NCBI GenBank assembly: GCA_015231325.1
Contig: JADGBS010000010.1
Coordinates: 505-35,290, forward strand
DNA: 34,786 nucleotides
Direction of reading: 5' to 3'
Source of the DNA: Oligoflexia bacterium
GTDB taxonomy: Bacteria > Bdellovibrionota > Bacteriovoracia > Bacteriovoracales > Bacteriovoracaceae
In this document: one piece after another, positions 7,923 through 15,062 of the stretch
Numbering within the stretch: the first letter of the stretch is position 1
How the letters are laid out: each line of letters starts with the position of its first letter
Notes under the pieces: generated by a model
What the model was told of the DNA's origin: nothing
Seen by the model: the letters and a program-made list of their open reading frames with translations, nothing else
Database searches by the model: none
Made by a program: the position numbers and the translations under genes

Positions 7923-9576
7923 AGGCCAATGCAAAGGCCACTGGTGTTAGCAGTGTTTTGAAAATTTGTTGAAGGACCTTTTGCAGTGATGGGTGCTCTT
8001 TAATTATTTGGGCATAGTAGGGCGAATGTCGATAGTACCAGGAAACAAAGCGCTTCCCCCAGGGGTGTGATAGTAAGTGACGTTCTTTGAAGTTACGCAG
8101 AATCTCGACGTGGGGGTGATGTGGATTTCCATAGATTGCGCTGGCAATGAAGCAAGGGGAGTTCTTATCTTTACTGGTTGTTTCTTCACAACCCAAATTA
8201 GTGTCGACCGCGTAGGGAGTAATTGCTTGGCGATAATTGGCAACCCTAGTTCTGGTTATATTTAATCGGGAAACCGTGTCTGCAATGCCGGGAATTCCTA
8301 ACGGGGCCCCATTGAAAATCAATTGTGGATTGGAAAAGTATCCGATGCGTTGACAAGAAATATTGCTGTCGCTACACTCGGTATTGTAAGACATAATGTC
8401 TCTAACTTTTAGTTGAGTTAGAACATGGCCATAAGCGCTGCCATTGCTGGCAGCATAGTTGTAGATTGAAACCTTGCTTTGATAGCGGTCATGGGAAAGT
8501 GAGAGGTTATGTCCGATCTCATGAATTGATGACGATGCACCACAGCTATGTAGTTTGACCGAGAATCCCAGAGCTTGGTCCACTTGCGTCCAACCGATAC
8601 CACAGGCATCAGTGTTGTTCTCCACCCAAAATTGCACTAAGTCGGCACCATAAATATCGCGCAGGGTATGAATGTTTTGCATTAATGGTAAGTCATTGCC
8701 GCAATACGAAAGACTGGGGGTTGTCAGACAGACTAGGTCTAGGAGCGAGTAACCAGTTTCTTCATAGTTGATTTCTTCGCTGTGTACTAACCTTAATCGG
8801 GTATGCACGCAGCTTTTTGCCAAGACTTCATTGGCATATTCGATATTATTGGTGAGCTCTGCTTGTATGTCCGCGGAAGCGTTTGCTACATCCGAACTAT
8901 ATATGATCATCAAATCGATGAAGTTGCCGCTTTCGCTCCCTTCGTCTCTTGATTCGCTTGTTTCTTCCTTTTCTGTTTTTTCATAGAGGTCGTTTTGGGT
9001 TGTTGATAGGGTTGGCGCAAGAAAATCGTCGGTTTGAGAATAGTTGACATTATTTATTGTTATCGATTTATTGATGGTGGTGATTATTTTTTTAGCTTTC
9101 TTTTTACTAAGCTTTTCATCTATATAACCAGCACTCTCATCAAATGCAGGATTGATCTCGCTAATTAAGTGAATTTCCCCTACTGGTTTGATACTAAATA
9201 ACCCGCTTTTACTATCTATTTGTGCCGATAGATGCTTGTTTTTTACAGTTATCACTACTGTACTAACTTCATCACCAGATACCTTTCCAATCCAAGTGAA
9301 GTCGTCTTTATTACGTTGATTCAGTTTTTTTTTAAGTATGGTGAGAGATAAATCTGTAAAGAGATTAAGAGAGATGTTCTCTTTTTCAGCGAGCACGATC
9401 TGGGGATTTAGAAGCATGCTACGTTGACGGATTACCCAGCGGGGCAGTGGTCTGTTGTTTTCACTTTCAGGTTCGGTGTGGATAAAGATTTGCCCCACTC
9501 CATAAGTGCAATTACAGATTACTAGAAAGGAGATAACGGACCATGCAAATATGTGGTGAACTGGTTTACCAACCAT
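7906..9576 (-). CDS. Secreted M12B/reprolysin-like zinc metalloprotease with CFI-box C-terminal domain
   Basis: From the preferred ATG at 9576 the protein has 556 residues. That ATG has ggag eight bases upstream; the alternatives are an ATG at 9582 and a TTG at 9633. A signal peptide (VHHIFAWSVISFLVICNCTYG) leads, followed by a propeptide-like region of about 200 residues. The metzincin site HEIGHNLSLSHD (352-363) has three His ligands and the catalytic Glu, and the Met-turn IMSYN is at 394-398, so it looks active. The C-terminus begins CFIASAIYGNPHHP near 475 and runs through WYYRHSPYYA to a hydrophobic end. This is the CFI-box C-terminal domain, common in deltaproteobacterial secreted proteins and thought to act in sorting. 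The last 17 bases overlap the barrel gene. Confidence 0.9.
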   Translation of the reverse strand: MVGKPVHHIFAWSVISFLVICNCTYGVGQIFIHTEPESENNRPLPRWVIRQRSMLLNPQIVLAEKENISLNLFTDLSLTILKKKLNQRNKDDFTWIGKVSGDEVSTVVITVKNKHLSAQIDSKSGLFSIKPVGEIHLISEINPAFDESAGYIDEKLSKKKAKKIITTINKSITINNVNYSQTDDFLAPTLSTTQNDLYEKTEKEETSESRDEGSESGNFIDLMIIYSSDVANASADIQAELTNNIEYANEVLAKSCVHTRLRLVHSEEINYEETGYSLLDLVCLTTPSLSYCGNDLPLMQNIHTLRDIYGADLVQFWVENNTDACGIGWTQVDQALGFSVKLHSCGASSSIHEIGHNLSLSHDRYQSKVSIYNYAASNGSAYGHVLTQLKVRDIMSYNTECSDSNISCQRIGYFSNPQLIFNGAPLGIPGIADTVSRLNITRTRVANYRQAITPYAVDTNLGCEETTSKDKNSPCFIASAIYGNPHHPHVEILRNFKERHLLSHPWGKRFVSWYYRHSPYYAQIIKEHPSLQKVLQQIFKTLLTPVAFALAYENEK

Positions 9577-9751
9577 CGACATCACTCCATGATGTTGAGG
9601 CGTGTTTGGCAACAAATATGAACAACGAGTCAAGTGTGCCTATTCATTATTCTAATCGTCTTTATTATTAAATACCAACAATTTATGAACGGATTGAAAG
9701 AAACAGAAGGGACTAAGCGAGGTGGGGTTGGGTGCTTGTCTTTGCCAGATA

Positions 9752-10207
9752 TCAAGTACCAGCAGCAGGTTGAGGTGCTGCTGTATCAGTAGCAGGTTGA
9801 GGTGCTGCTGTGTCAGTAGCAGTTTGAGGTGCTGCTGCAGGTGCATTGGTGTCTGCTGCGGCAGCTTTAAAGATAGCACGGATATTTTTATTATTATCCA
9901 TTACTACTTGTACCATGTTAGTGGTTCCAACAACGTCACCTTCAAACCGATCAAAAGCAAAGCCAGTATTAGCGGTAGCACTCAACTCAATTGCGGCACC
10001 CTTGTCAAAAGCACCATTAGCAGGAGTAACAGCACCAGCTCCTTCTGGCTCAACGACAACGTTTAATAAGAAGGTTACCTTGTCAGTGGCGGCAGCGGCA
10101 GGCGCATTAGCACCTTCTGTGCCAGGTGCGGCGTTTTCAGCAGTTTTCTTTGTACAACCAACCATCAATACAGAGAAAAGACCGATCAAAAGTAGAATCT
10201 TTTTCAT
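9752..10207 (-). CDS. Small lipoprotein with InlB-B-repeat-like domain and ATDTAAPQP repeats
   Basis: The 151-residue product starts MKKILLLIGLFSVLMVGC, a lipoprotein signal with Cys18 as the likely lipidated residue (lipobox MVGC, slightly off LAGC). Residues 45-115 match the divergent InlB B-repeat pattern: VEPEGAGAVTP, a turn at GAFDKGAAIEL, GFAFDRFEGDV and a closing NKNIRAIFK. The tail is Ala/Pro/Thr-rich and repeats a nine-residue unit. ggagg lies about nine bases before the ATG. A -10 TATAAT occurs about 140 bases upstream. Lgt, encoded at 30327-31121, would lipidate it. It is probably a surface or periplasmic structural lipoprotein; its partner is unknown. Confidence 0.88.
   Translation of the reverse strand: MKKILLLIGLFSVLMVGCTKKTAENAAPGTEGANAPAAAATDKVTFLLNVVVEPEGAGAVTPANGAFDKGAAIELSATANTGFAFDRFEGDVVGTTNMVQVVMDNNKNIRAIFKAAAADTNAPAAAPQTATDTAAPQPATDTAAPQPAAGT
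9763..9840 (-). repeat. 27-bp tandem repeat in the lipoprotein tail
   Basis: Two full 27-bp units at 9777-9803 and 9804-9830 differ at two positions, and partial copies flank them on both sides. The unit encodes nine residues, roughly ATDTAAPQP. Confidence 0.9.
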
Positions 10208-10344
10208 AGCTCAAAATCCTCCGAAAAAAATAATTAATAATAATGTTAAAACGTGAATACATTAAAACACTTAATCATACAAATATGCAAATTGAATATT
10301 AAAAATCATCATTATTATCCGCCAGTGAAAGAATCGTACGACCC

Positions 10345-10350
10345 ATTATA
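10345..10350 (-). promoter_or_regulatory. putative -10 element of the lipoprotein gene
   Basis: Read on the minus strand this is TATAAT, preceded by a TGTGACAC-containing segment (about 10366-10373) at roughly -35 distance. It would give a 5' UTR of about 130 nt. The -35 match is poor, so the call rests mainly on the perfect -10 in an intergenic gap. Confidence 0.4.
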
Positions 10351-10400
10351 CTACGTTATGGCGTGTCACAATACCAACTTTGTAGAAAACACAAGAAAAT

Positions 10401-11627
10401 CTACGCAACCCACATCGAACGCAGGTTAAAATTTTTATAAAGAGGACGATATCTTTCCTTATCGTAGAACTTTTCAACATCAATGAGCTTCTTATAACTT
10501 ATAATCGTCTCTATGGCAACTGAATCGTAGTGTCCGTTGTTGAGACAAACCATCAGGCCGCTCTTGTGTTGTTCGATCAACTCCATTGCTAAATTTCCAT
10601 AGGCAGCGCCCAGGATCGAATCCATCGCATCTGGGTTGCCTGAGCGTACGAGATATCCCAAGCGTTGGTTGATAACTTCGACTGATTTACCTTTATTGAA
10701 CTCAGCAGAGAACTTTTTTAGTTGATTGCCAACCAACTCACCTATTCCTCCGAGCTTTTTATGGCCGAAACCGTCGGTATCTTGGTCTTGGAATATCATA
10801 TGTCCACCTTCAAACATTGCGCCTTCTGAAACCAAGACAACTGAAAATTTCCCAGGGTTACGATTACGGTCCTCTACTAGCAGCTGGGTGAGTTTGCGAA
10901 TATCGAATTGAAATTCTGGGATCACGCAGCGGTCGGCGGCGCCCGCAATCGTAGGCACAAGGGCGGTGAAGCCTGCATAGCGGCCGAATGCCTCCAACAC
11001 CAGAAAACGCTGGTGAGAGTAGGCGCAGGTACGTAGTTGATAGCAAAGATCCACTGTTCTAGTTAGGCAGGTGCTATACCCAAGACAACTATCGGTACCG
11101 GGGATGTCGTTATCCATGGTTTTAGGAATTGCAATAACGTTAAGTCCTTGCTTGTGAAGATGGACTGCAAAACTGAGGGTGTCATCACCACCGATGGGAA
11201 TCAAGTGGGTAATGCCCAAATACTCGAGGTTTTTCAATACTTCGGAGGTCAGATCATTATTATCAGCAAAAAATTTGTCACGTAGATGTTCTGGGACTTT
11301 ATTCCTCTTGATACTTATGGGGTTAGTACGTGAACTATGTAGAATAGTTCCCCCGATAGTGGTGATATTTTCCACATCTAGGATACTCAATGGACGGCAA
11401 TACTCTTGCTCTTCAATTTTTCTATCGCGATGGATGTTAATCAGCCCTTCCCACCCGTTTTTTATACCAATGACGCTATACCCATCTTTAATTGCGCGCA
11501 TGGTAACTCCTCTAATGGCCGGATTAAGCCCGGGAACGTCACCACCACCAGTTAATACCCCAACAACCCCTTTGTTTCTGCTCGTACCCATAGTCATTGA
11601 ACTCATGTTCATGGACGCAAAATTCAT
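10401..11627 (-). CDS. pfp: PPi-type 6-phosphofructokinase
   Basis: This is a second phosphofructokinase, distinct from the one at 2285-3400. From the ATG at 11633 it would be 410 residues. The ATG at 11627 is preferred because agaggag (11634-11640) touches the first ATG but sits six bases before the second. The N-terminus is Met-rich. Motifs, numbered from 11633, are GVLTGGGDVPGLN (25-37), GGDDT (148-152), PKTMDND (170-176) and FGRYAG. Asp at the fourth position of GGDDT and Lys in PKTMDND form the accepted signature of pyrophosphate-dependent enzymes, which run reversibly. It may therefore serve glycolysis or gluconeogenesis with PPi. It is divergent from the acyltransferase gene. The donor specificity is inferred from the motifs. 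Confidence 0.92.
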   Translation of the reverse strand: MNFASMNMSSMTMGTSRNKGVVGVLTGGGDVPGLNPAIRGVTMRAIKDGYSVIGIKNGWEGLINIHRDRKIEEQEYCRPLSILDVENITTIGGTILHSSRTNPISIKRNKVPEHLRDKFFADNNDLTSEVLKNLEYLGITHLIPIGGDDTLSFAVHLHKQGLNVIAIPKTMDNDIPGTDSCLGYSTCLTRTVDLCYQLRTCAYSHQRFLVLEAFGRYAGFTALVPTIAGAADRCVIPEFQFDIRKLTQLLVEDRNRNPGKFSVVLVSEGAMFEGGHMIFQDQDTDGFGHKKLGGIGELVGNQLKKFSAEFNKGKSVEVINQRLGYLVRSGNPDAMDSILGAAYGNLAMELIEQHKSGLMVCLNNGHYDSVAIETIISYKKLIDVEKFYDKERYRPLYKNFNLRSMWVA

Positions 11628-11691
11628 ATTCATCTCCTCTACTACAGAAGCGCTTACGCTTGTTTGAAAATTAGAATATAGTTAGTTGAAT

Positions 11692-12390
11692 ATGGAAAAA
11701 GAAGAAAAAAGTTTAAAAAAATTAATTAAAATCATTTTCTTTCAAGCACAAGTGTATTTTATATATGCTGTGCTTAATTTGCTAGCGAAGAGTTATCGCA
11801 TGAGGGTGCAAGGAAACGAACATCTAACTACAGCTCCCAGAAATGGTGTATTAGTCGCTTTGTGGCACGAACAGATGGTTGCTAACCTACTATCACGAAT
11901 AAAGGCAGCAAAGAGTCAGCGGTATGCGGTTCTTGTGAGCATGTCTAAAGATGGGGAGTTGGCCACCCAGATTGTTAATTTGTTTAAATTTAGGGTGGTG
12001 AGGGGTAGTTCTAGCCGTGGAGGAGCACACGCACGAGCTGAAATTTTGCAGTTGATGCAGCAGGAACATTTGATTATGGCCATAACTGTTGATGGACCGC
12101 GTGGTCCACGAAGGGCCTGTCGTCCAGGGATACTAGACCTATCTATAAGGAGCGGAGCGGCAATTATACCTGCGGTTTCTGTGGCAAGGTGGTGCTGGGT
12201 TTTTAAAAGAAGCTGGGATCAGTTCAAATTACCTTTGCCTTTCAGTAAAGTCGTGGTGCGTTTTGGTGAACCGTTGATCTTTGGAATAGAGGAGGAGCAC
12301 GCGGATCTTTTTAAGTTGAAAAGTTTGGTTGGTGCAGCGTTACATGCTAACGAGCAGTTGGCCCAAGAGGAATTGGATCGTTGGCAATGA
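11692..12390 (+). CDS. DUF374 lysophospholipid acyltransferase-family protein
   Basis: The protein has 232 residues from the ATG at 11692; a TTG at 11686 is an alternative. It has a hydrophobic N-terminal helix (FFQAQVYFIYAVLNLLA), then DUF374 signatures: LWHEQM with the candidate catalytic His near 59, LVSMSKDGEL, VVRGSSSRGGA (about 102-112), TVDGPRGPRR (about 132-141) and RFGEPL. These proteins resemble acyltransferases of lipid A or glycerolipid pathways and are probably membrane-associated; the substrate is unknown. Its TGA overlaps the ATG of the next gene (ATGA at 12387-12390), so it is the first gene of a coupled trio. Confidence 0.88.
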   Translation: MEKEEKSLKKLIKIIFFQAQVYFIYAVLNLLAKSYRMRVQGNEHLTTAPRNGVLVALWHEQMVANLLSRIKAAKSQRYAVLVSMSKDGELATQIVNLFKFRVVRGSSSRGGAHARAEILQLMQQEHLIMAITVDGPRGPRRACRPGILDLSIRSGAAIIPAVSVARWCWVFKRSWDQFKLPLPFSKVVVRFGEPLIFGIEEEHADLFKLKSLVGAALHANEQLAQEELDRWQ

Positions 12391-13553
12391 TGAAAATAAA
12401 CAGTTATACAGAGTTGTTAAAACTGGTAAACTACCGCTACTCCGAAGAGCGTGATCTTTTTTGCGACATAAAAAAGTTGCAACAAAATTTTATCGGAGAA
12501 AGGCAGCAGGGGTACTCTTTCGATGAACGTCTAGTGGCCGCCTATACTCTCTTCTATCTCCCTACAAACTTTAGTAAATGGCAGCTGCTTATGGAAAAAG
12601 TGCAGCAGGAGAAAGAAGGCAAACAGATAATCGAAAAACTAAAAGGTCTCTGTGAACACGCTATGTTTATAGACGTAGGATCAGGTCCTGGTACTTTTCT
12701 TCTGGCCTTTTTGAATTGGATGGACCGTCCATTCAAAGGGCAAATCTTGGCAGTAGAACAATCTTCAGTGATGAGAGAGCAGGCCCAGCGATTGATGGAA
12801 GCTTTTTTTCCCAAGGTCTTGGACAATTGTCGCTGGGTTACTTCATTGTCTCAAATTTGCGTTCAGAGCGATGATCGGCGTAATCGGCGTCCTAAAGTTC
12901 TTTTTTTTGGACACTTTTTAAATGAAATTACTGGACGAAAACAGGAGGAGGAAGTGGTGATGACTGCGATCGAAAAACTTGCTCCGGATTTCATTTTCTT
13001 TATTGAACCGGCCACCGCGGATATTTTTTATACGCAAATATTAGTGTGGCGTGCGCGTATACTTGGTCTAGGGGATTATTTGCAAATGTTTCCATGCACT
13101 GTGAATAATAACTGTGATTGTGCTGGACCATGTACCAAAGGGAGCTGGTGCCATCAGGTGGGTAAGGCGGAAGCGGATGAGGGGTACCACAGAATATCTC
13201 AGAGGGTAGGTATAGATCGTCGCTATTTACCTTTTTCTGCAACAATATTTCGGAGAAAAGAATTGTCGTGTGGATTTAGGGTGGATGAAGTTTTGGCGGA
13301 AGACGATGGGAAAATTATGGGCAGGGTCCTTCGTTTCTTAGGTGAAAACAAGGCGGGTTTTTTTCTGGAACTTTGTGTCTCGGCGAAGATGTATTCATAT
13401 GAATTCTGGTCAGTGGAAATTCAAAAGCGCAAACTCAGTAAGTTATATATGGAAAAGTTACGTGCAATATTAGTTGGTGACCTGATTCCACTTAAGGTTG
13501 ATCGAAAATTAAACGACGGTAGATATCGTATTGTGCCGGAGGATTGGTGGTGA
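12387..13553 (+). CDS. Rsm22-family putative ribosomal small-subunit methyltransferase
   Basis: The protein has 388 residues from the ATG at 12387, which overlaps the upstream stop. It has a SAM-binding motif I IDVGSGPGTF (about 95-104), a following AVEQSS acidic loop, HFLNEI and FFIEPAT, and then a Cys cluster with Cys at about 237, 243, 245, 249 and 255 in FPCTVNNNCDCAGPC and GSWCH. This layout matches the Rsm22/METTL17 family, whose Cys motif holds an iron-sulfur cluster in the mitochondrial protein. It may act on small-subunit assembly. The stop overlaps the lplA-like start (GTGA). The presence of a cluster here is inferred from the spacing only. Confidence 0.85.
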   Translation: MMKINSYTELLKLVNYRYSEERDLFCDIKKLQQNFIGERQQGYSFDERLVAAYTLFYLPTNFSKWQLLMEKVQQEKEGKQIIEKLKGLCEHAMFIDVGSGPGTFLLAFLNWMDRPFKGQILAVEQSSVMREQAQRLMEAFFPKVLDNCRWVTSLSQICVQSDDRRNRRPKVLFFGHFLNEITGRKQEEEVVMTAIEKLAPDFIFFIEPATADIFYTQILVWRARILGLGDYLQMFPCTVNNNCDCAGPCTKGSWCHQVGKAEADEGYHRISQRVGIDRRYLPFSATIFRRKELSCGFRVDEVLAEDDGKIMGRVLRFLGENKAGFFLELCVSAKMYSYEFWSVEIQKRKLSKLYMEKLRAILVGDLIPLKVDRKLNDGRYRIVPEDWW

Positions 13554-14320
13554 GTTCTCAAGATATTTGTATTCATCTCTCGCAGAGTGTTGACCCTTAC
13601 TGGAACCTTGCATTGGAAGAACAACTTTTTACCAGCTTCGATCCTTTGAAACAGCATCTGTTGTTACTTTGGAGAAATAGTCCCTCAGTGATCATTGGTC
13701 GTTATCAAAATCCCCATCTAGAGTGTGATTTAGTAAAAATGCAAGAATGGGGGATTCCTCTGGTTCGTCGTATTAGTGGTGGTGGTTGTGTGTATCACGA
13801 TTTAGGAAATTTTAATTTTTCATTCATGGTTGCTAAGAATAAGTTTAATAAAGATAGTAATTTCGATTTTTTGCTTAGTTTCATCCGTACTCAACTGCCA
13901 GAAGGTGTGGCCGTGCCGACTCGCTCATCAAGAGATGATCTTTTGTTGCTGGAGAGGAAATTTTCCGGAAGTGCCTACAAAATGTTGCGGGATAAAGTTT
14001 TACACCATGGAACAATACTAATCGCTGCCGATATCGAACGGCTTTCCGATCTATTGTTTTTAAAAAGGATGAATGATCATAGTGAAAATAAAACAGACAG
14101 GCGGGGCACTCGCTCTCAACGCTCCCCAGTGATTAACTTGGTCGAACTAAATCCCGATCTTAGTTATGAACAGCTACAGGAGGCATTCTGCCAACACTAT
14201 ATGCAGTATCACCAGTGTCGTCACCGGGAAGAAATAATCCTTGTAGATGAACAGGAGCTTCACCGCAGGGCAACATTTTTTAGAAGTTGGCAGTGGTGCC
14301 ATGGGGAGACACCACTATAG
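13550..14320 (+). CDS. lplA: Lipoate-protein ligase A-family protein
   Basis: The GTG at 13550 is chosen as the start. It overlaps the previous TGA and has ggagga (13538-13543) six bases upstream, giving 256 residues. LplA-type motifs are WNLALEEQLF (18-27), VIIGRYQNPH (47-56), RRISGGGCVYHDLGN (73-87) and RKFSGSAYK (136-144) with the catalytic Lys at 137. The C-terminal small domain is short. These enzymes activate lipoate or octanoate to the adenylate and transfer it to lipoyl domains. Octanoyl or lipoyl transferase variants share these motifs, so the exact reaction is open. It ends the trio and converges on rpmE with a 10-bp gap. Confidence 0.9.
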   Translation: MSSQDICIHLSQSVDPYWNLALEEQLFTSFDPLKQHLLLLWRNSPSVIIGRYQNPHLECDLVKMQEWGIPLVRRISGGGCVYHDLGNFNFSFMVAKNKFNKDSNFDFLLSFIRTQLPEGVAVPTRSSRDDLLLLERKFSGSAYKMLRDKVLHHGTILIAADIERLSDLLFLKRMNDHSENKTDRRGTRSQRSPVINLVELNPDLSYEQLQEAFCQHYMQYHQCRHREEIILVDEQELHRRATFFRSWQWCHGETPL

Positions 14321-14330
14321 AATTTAGTTC

Positions 14331-14585
14331 CTATTTTTTTTCGTCGCTGCCAGTGGCCGCATTTGCGGCCGCAATTGCGGTTGTCGCTGTCTTGGCGTAT
14401 TTTTTTCGGAATTTTTCTATTCTTCCTTCGGAATCTAAAATCTTTTGTTTTCCTGAATAAAATGGATGACAGGCCGCACAGATATCGACCTTGCCCATTT
14501 TTGCAGTGGATTTGGTAACCCATGTGGCCCCACAAACGCAATTTACGGTCACGTCACTATAAGGGGGATGAATATCTTTTTTCAT
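14331..14585 (-). CDS. rpmE: 50S ribosomal protein bL31, zinc-binding form, with Ala-rich tail
   Basis: The product has 84 residues. The L31 core is clear: MKKDIHPPY, a CVC pair at 16 and 18, a CAAC pair at 36 and 39, then [10 protein letters not shown]. All four zinc-binding Cys are present (C+ form). About 20 extra residues, [21 protein letters not shown] in part, follow the core. Their DNA contains the palindromic 13-mer shared with the barrel gene. caggag lies before the ATG. The gene is divergent from rpmG across a 221-bp regulatory region, with TTGACG on the minus strand as a possible -35. Confidence 0.95.
   Translation of the reverse strand: MKKDIHPPYSDVTVNCVCGATWVTKSTAKMGKVDICAACHPFYSGKQKILDSEGRIEKFRKKYAKTATTAIAAANAATGSDEKK
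14363..14375 (-). repeat. shared palindromic 13-mer, copy 2
   Basis: TTGCGGCCGCAAT is identical to the copy at 7013-7025. Flanking GGCCGC and AATTGCGG half-sites extend the symmetry. It encodes IAAAN within the L31 tail, while the other copy encodes IAAAT in the barrel protein. The similarity extends to about 45 bp with small gaps. Confidence 0.8.
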
Positions 14586-14698
14586 TTTCCGACAACTCCT
14601 GATAGGTAAGAATTCTTATTTGGAAATTTCTCGGTACTGCCCACAATGTGCACCACCAATTTTTTTCCGTCAAGTATTGATTGTTATTTTTCAAAATT

Positions 14699-14707
14699 TG
14701 CTATAAT
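14699..14707 (+). promoter_or_regulatory. extended -10 promoter of rpmG
   Basis: TGCTATAAT is a perfect extended -10 (TGn plus TATAAT) in the rpmE-rpmG gap. TTGATT or TTGTTA lies upstream at non-ideal spacing (19 or 15), which an extended -10 tolerates. It would give a leader of about 90 nt before the rpmG ATG. Confidence 0.55.
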
Positions 14708-14737
14708 TTCCTGGTAAACCATAGTATTAAACCGTAG

Positions 14738-14752
14738 TATTGATTATCAATA
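14738..14752. promoter_or_regulatory. 7-1-7 inverted repeat in the rpmG leader
   Basis: TATTGAT-T-ATCAATA is a perfect inverted repeat with one central base, about 30 bp downstream of the -10 element and between two zinc-type ribosomal protein genes. The 7-1-7 layout resembles Fur/Zur-family operators, but the sequence is not the canonical box. Confidence 0.35.
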
Positions 14753-14806
14753 GTATTTATAGCATCTATTATCAACGATTTTCTAATTATAAGGGGTAGT
14801 TTATTT

Positions 14807-14986
14807 ATGGCAAAAGGAAATAGAGTAACAGTTCATCTGCAGTGTACCACCTGTCCCACTAGCGGACTTCCGGGGGTGAGTCGCTATGTTACTACTAAGA
14901 ACAAAAAAACCACTCCGGATCGTCTAGAGATGAAGAAGTACTGTAAGTTCGAAAGAAAACACACGTCGCACAAGGAAGTCAAGTAG
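14807..14986 (+). CDS. rpmG: 50S ribosomal protein bL33
   Basis: This short 59-residue gene starts [16 protein letters not shown] and contains [19 protein letters not shown] and [10 protein letters not shown], which are diagnostic of L33. The zinc form normally has two CxxC pairs. Here Cys13 and Cys16 are present, but the second pair is reduced to one Cys ([10 protein letters not shown]), leaving three. The RBS aggggt lies ten bases before the ATG. It is divergent from rpmE, with a stem-loop just after the stop. Identification is secure. Confidence 0.95.
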   Translation: MAKGNRVTVHLQCTTCPTSGLPGVSRYVTTKNKKTTPDRLEMKKYCKFERKHTSHKEVK

Positions 14987-14998
14987 ATAATTTAATTA

Positions 14999-15027
14999 AG
15001 GAACGTGAAACGTGAGTTCTCGTTCCT
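14999..15027 (+). terminator. stem-loop after rpmG
   Basis: AGGAACG (14999-15005) pairs with CGTTCCT (15021-15027) to give a 7-bp stem with a 15-nt loop, 12 bases after the rpmG stop. No T-run follows, so it may be a processing or stability element rather than a strict intrinsic terminator. Confidence 0.4.
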
Positions 15028-15062
15028 AAGAACCAGTAAATCCACTTGCAAGGACTTGATAG

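Noticed and set aside
7923..7934. TTG start giving the longer barrel protein
   Set aside because: It lacks an RBS, and the ATG at 7922 gives a normal basic n-region for the signal peptide.
9577..9633. TTG start at 9633 for the metalloprotease
   Set aside because: The added residues do not look like a signal peptide, while the ATG at 9576 has ggag at ideal spacing.
9722..10256. Plus-strand frames opposite the lipoprotein gene
   Set aside because: They are low-complexity shadows (Ser/Arg/Cys-rich repeats) of the Ala/Pro-rich lipoprotein, which has a clear lipobox and RBS.
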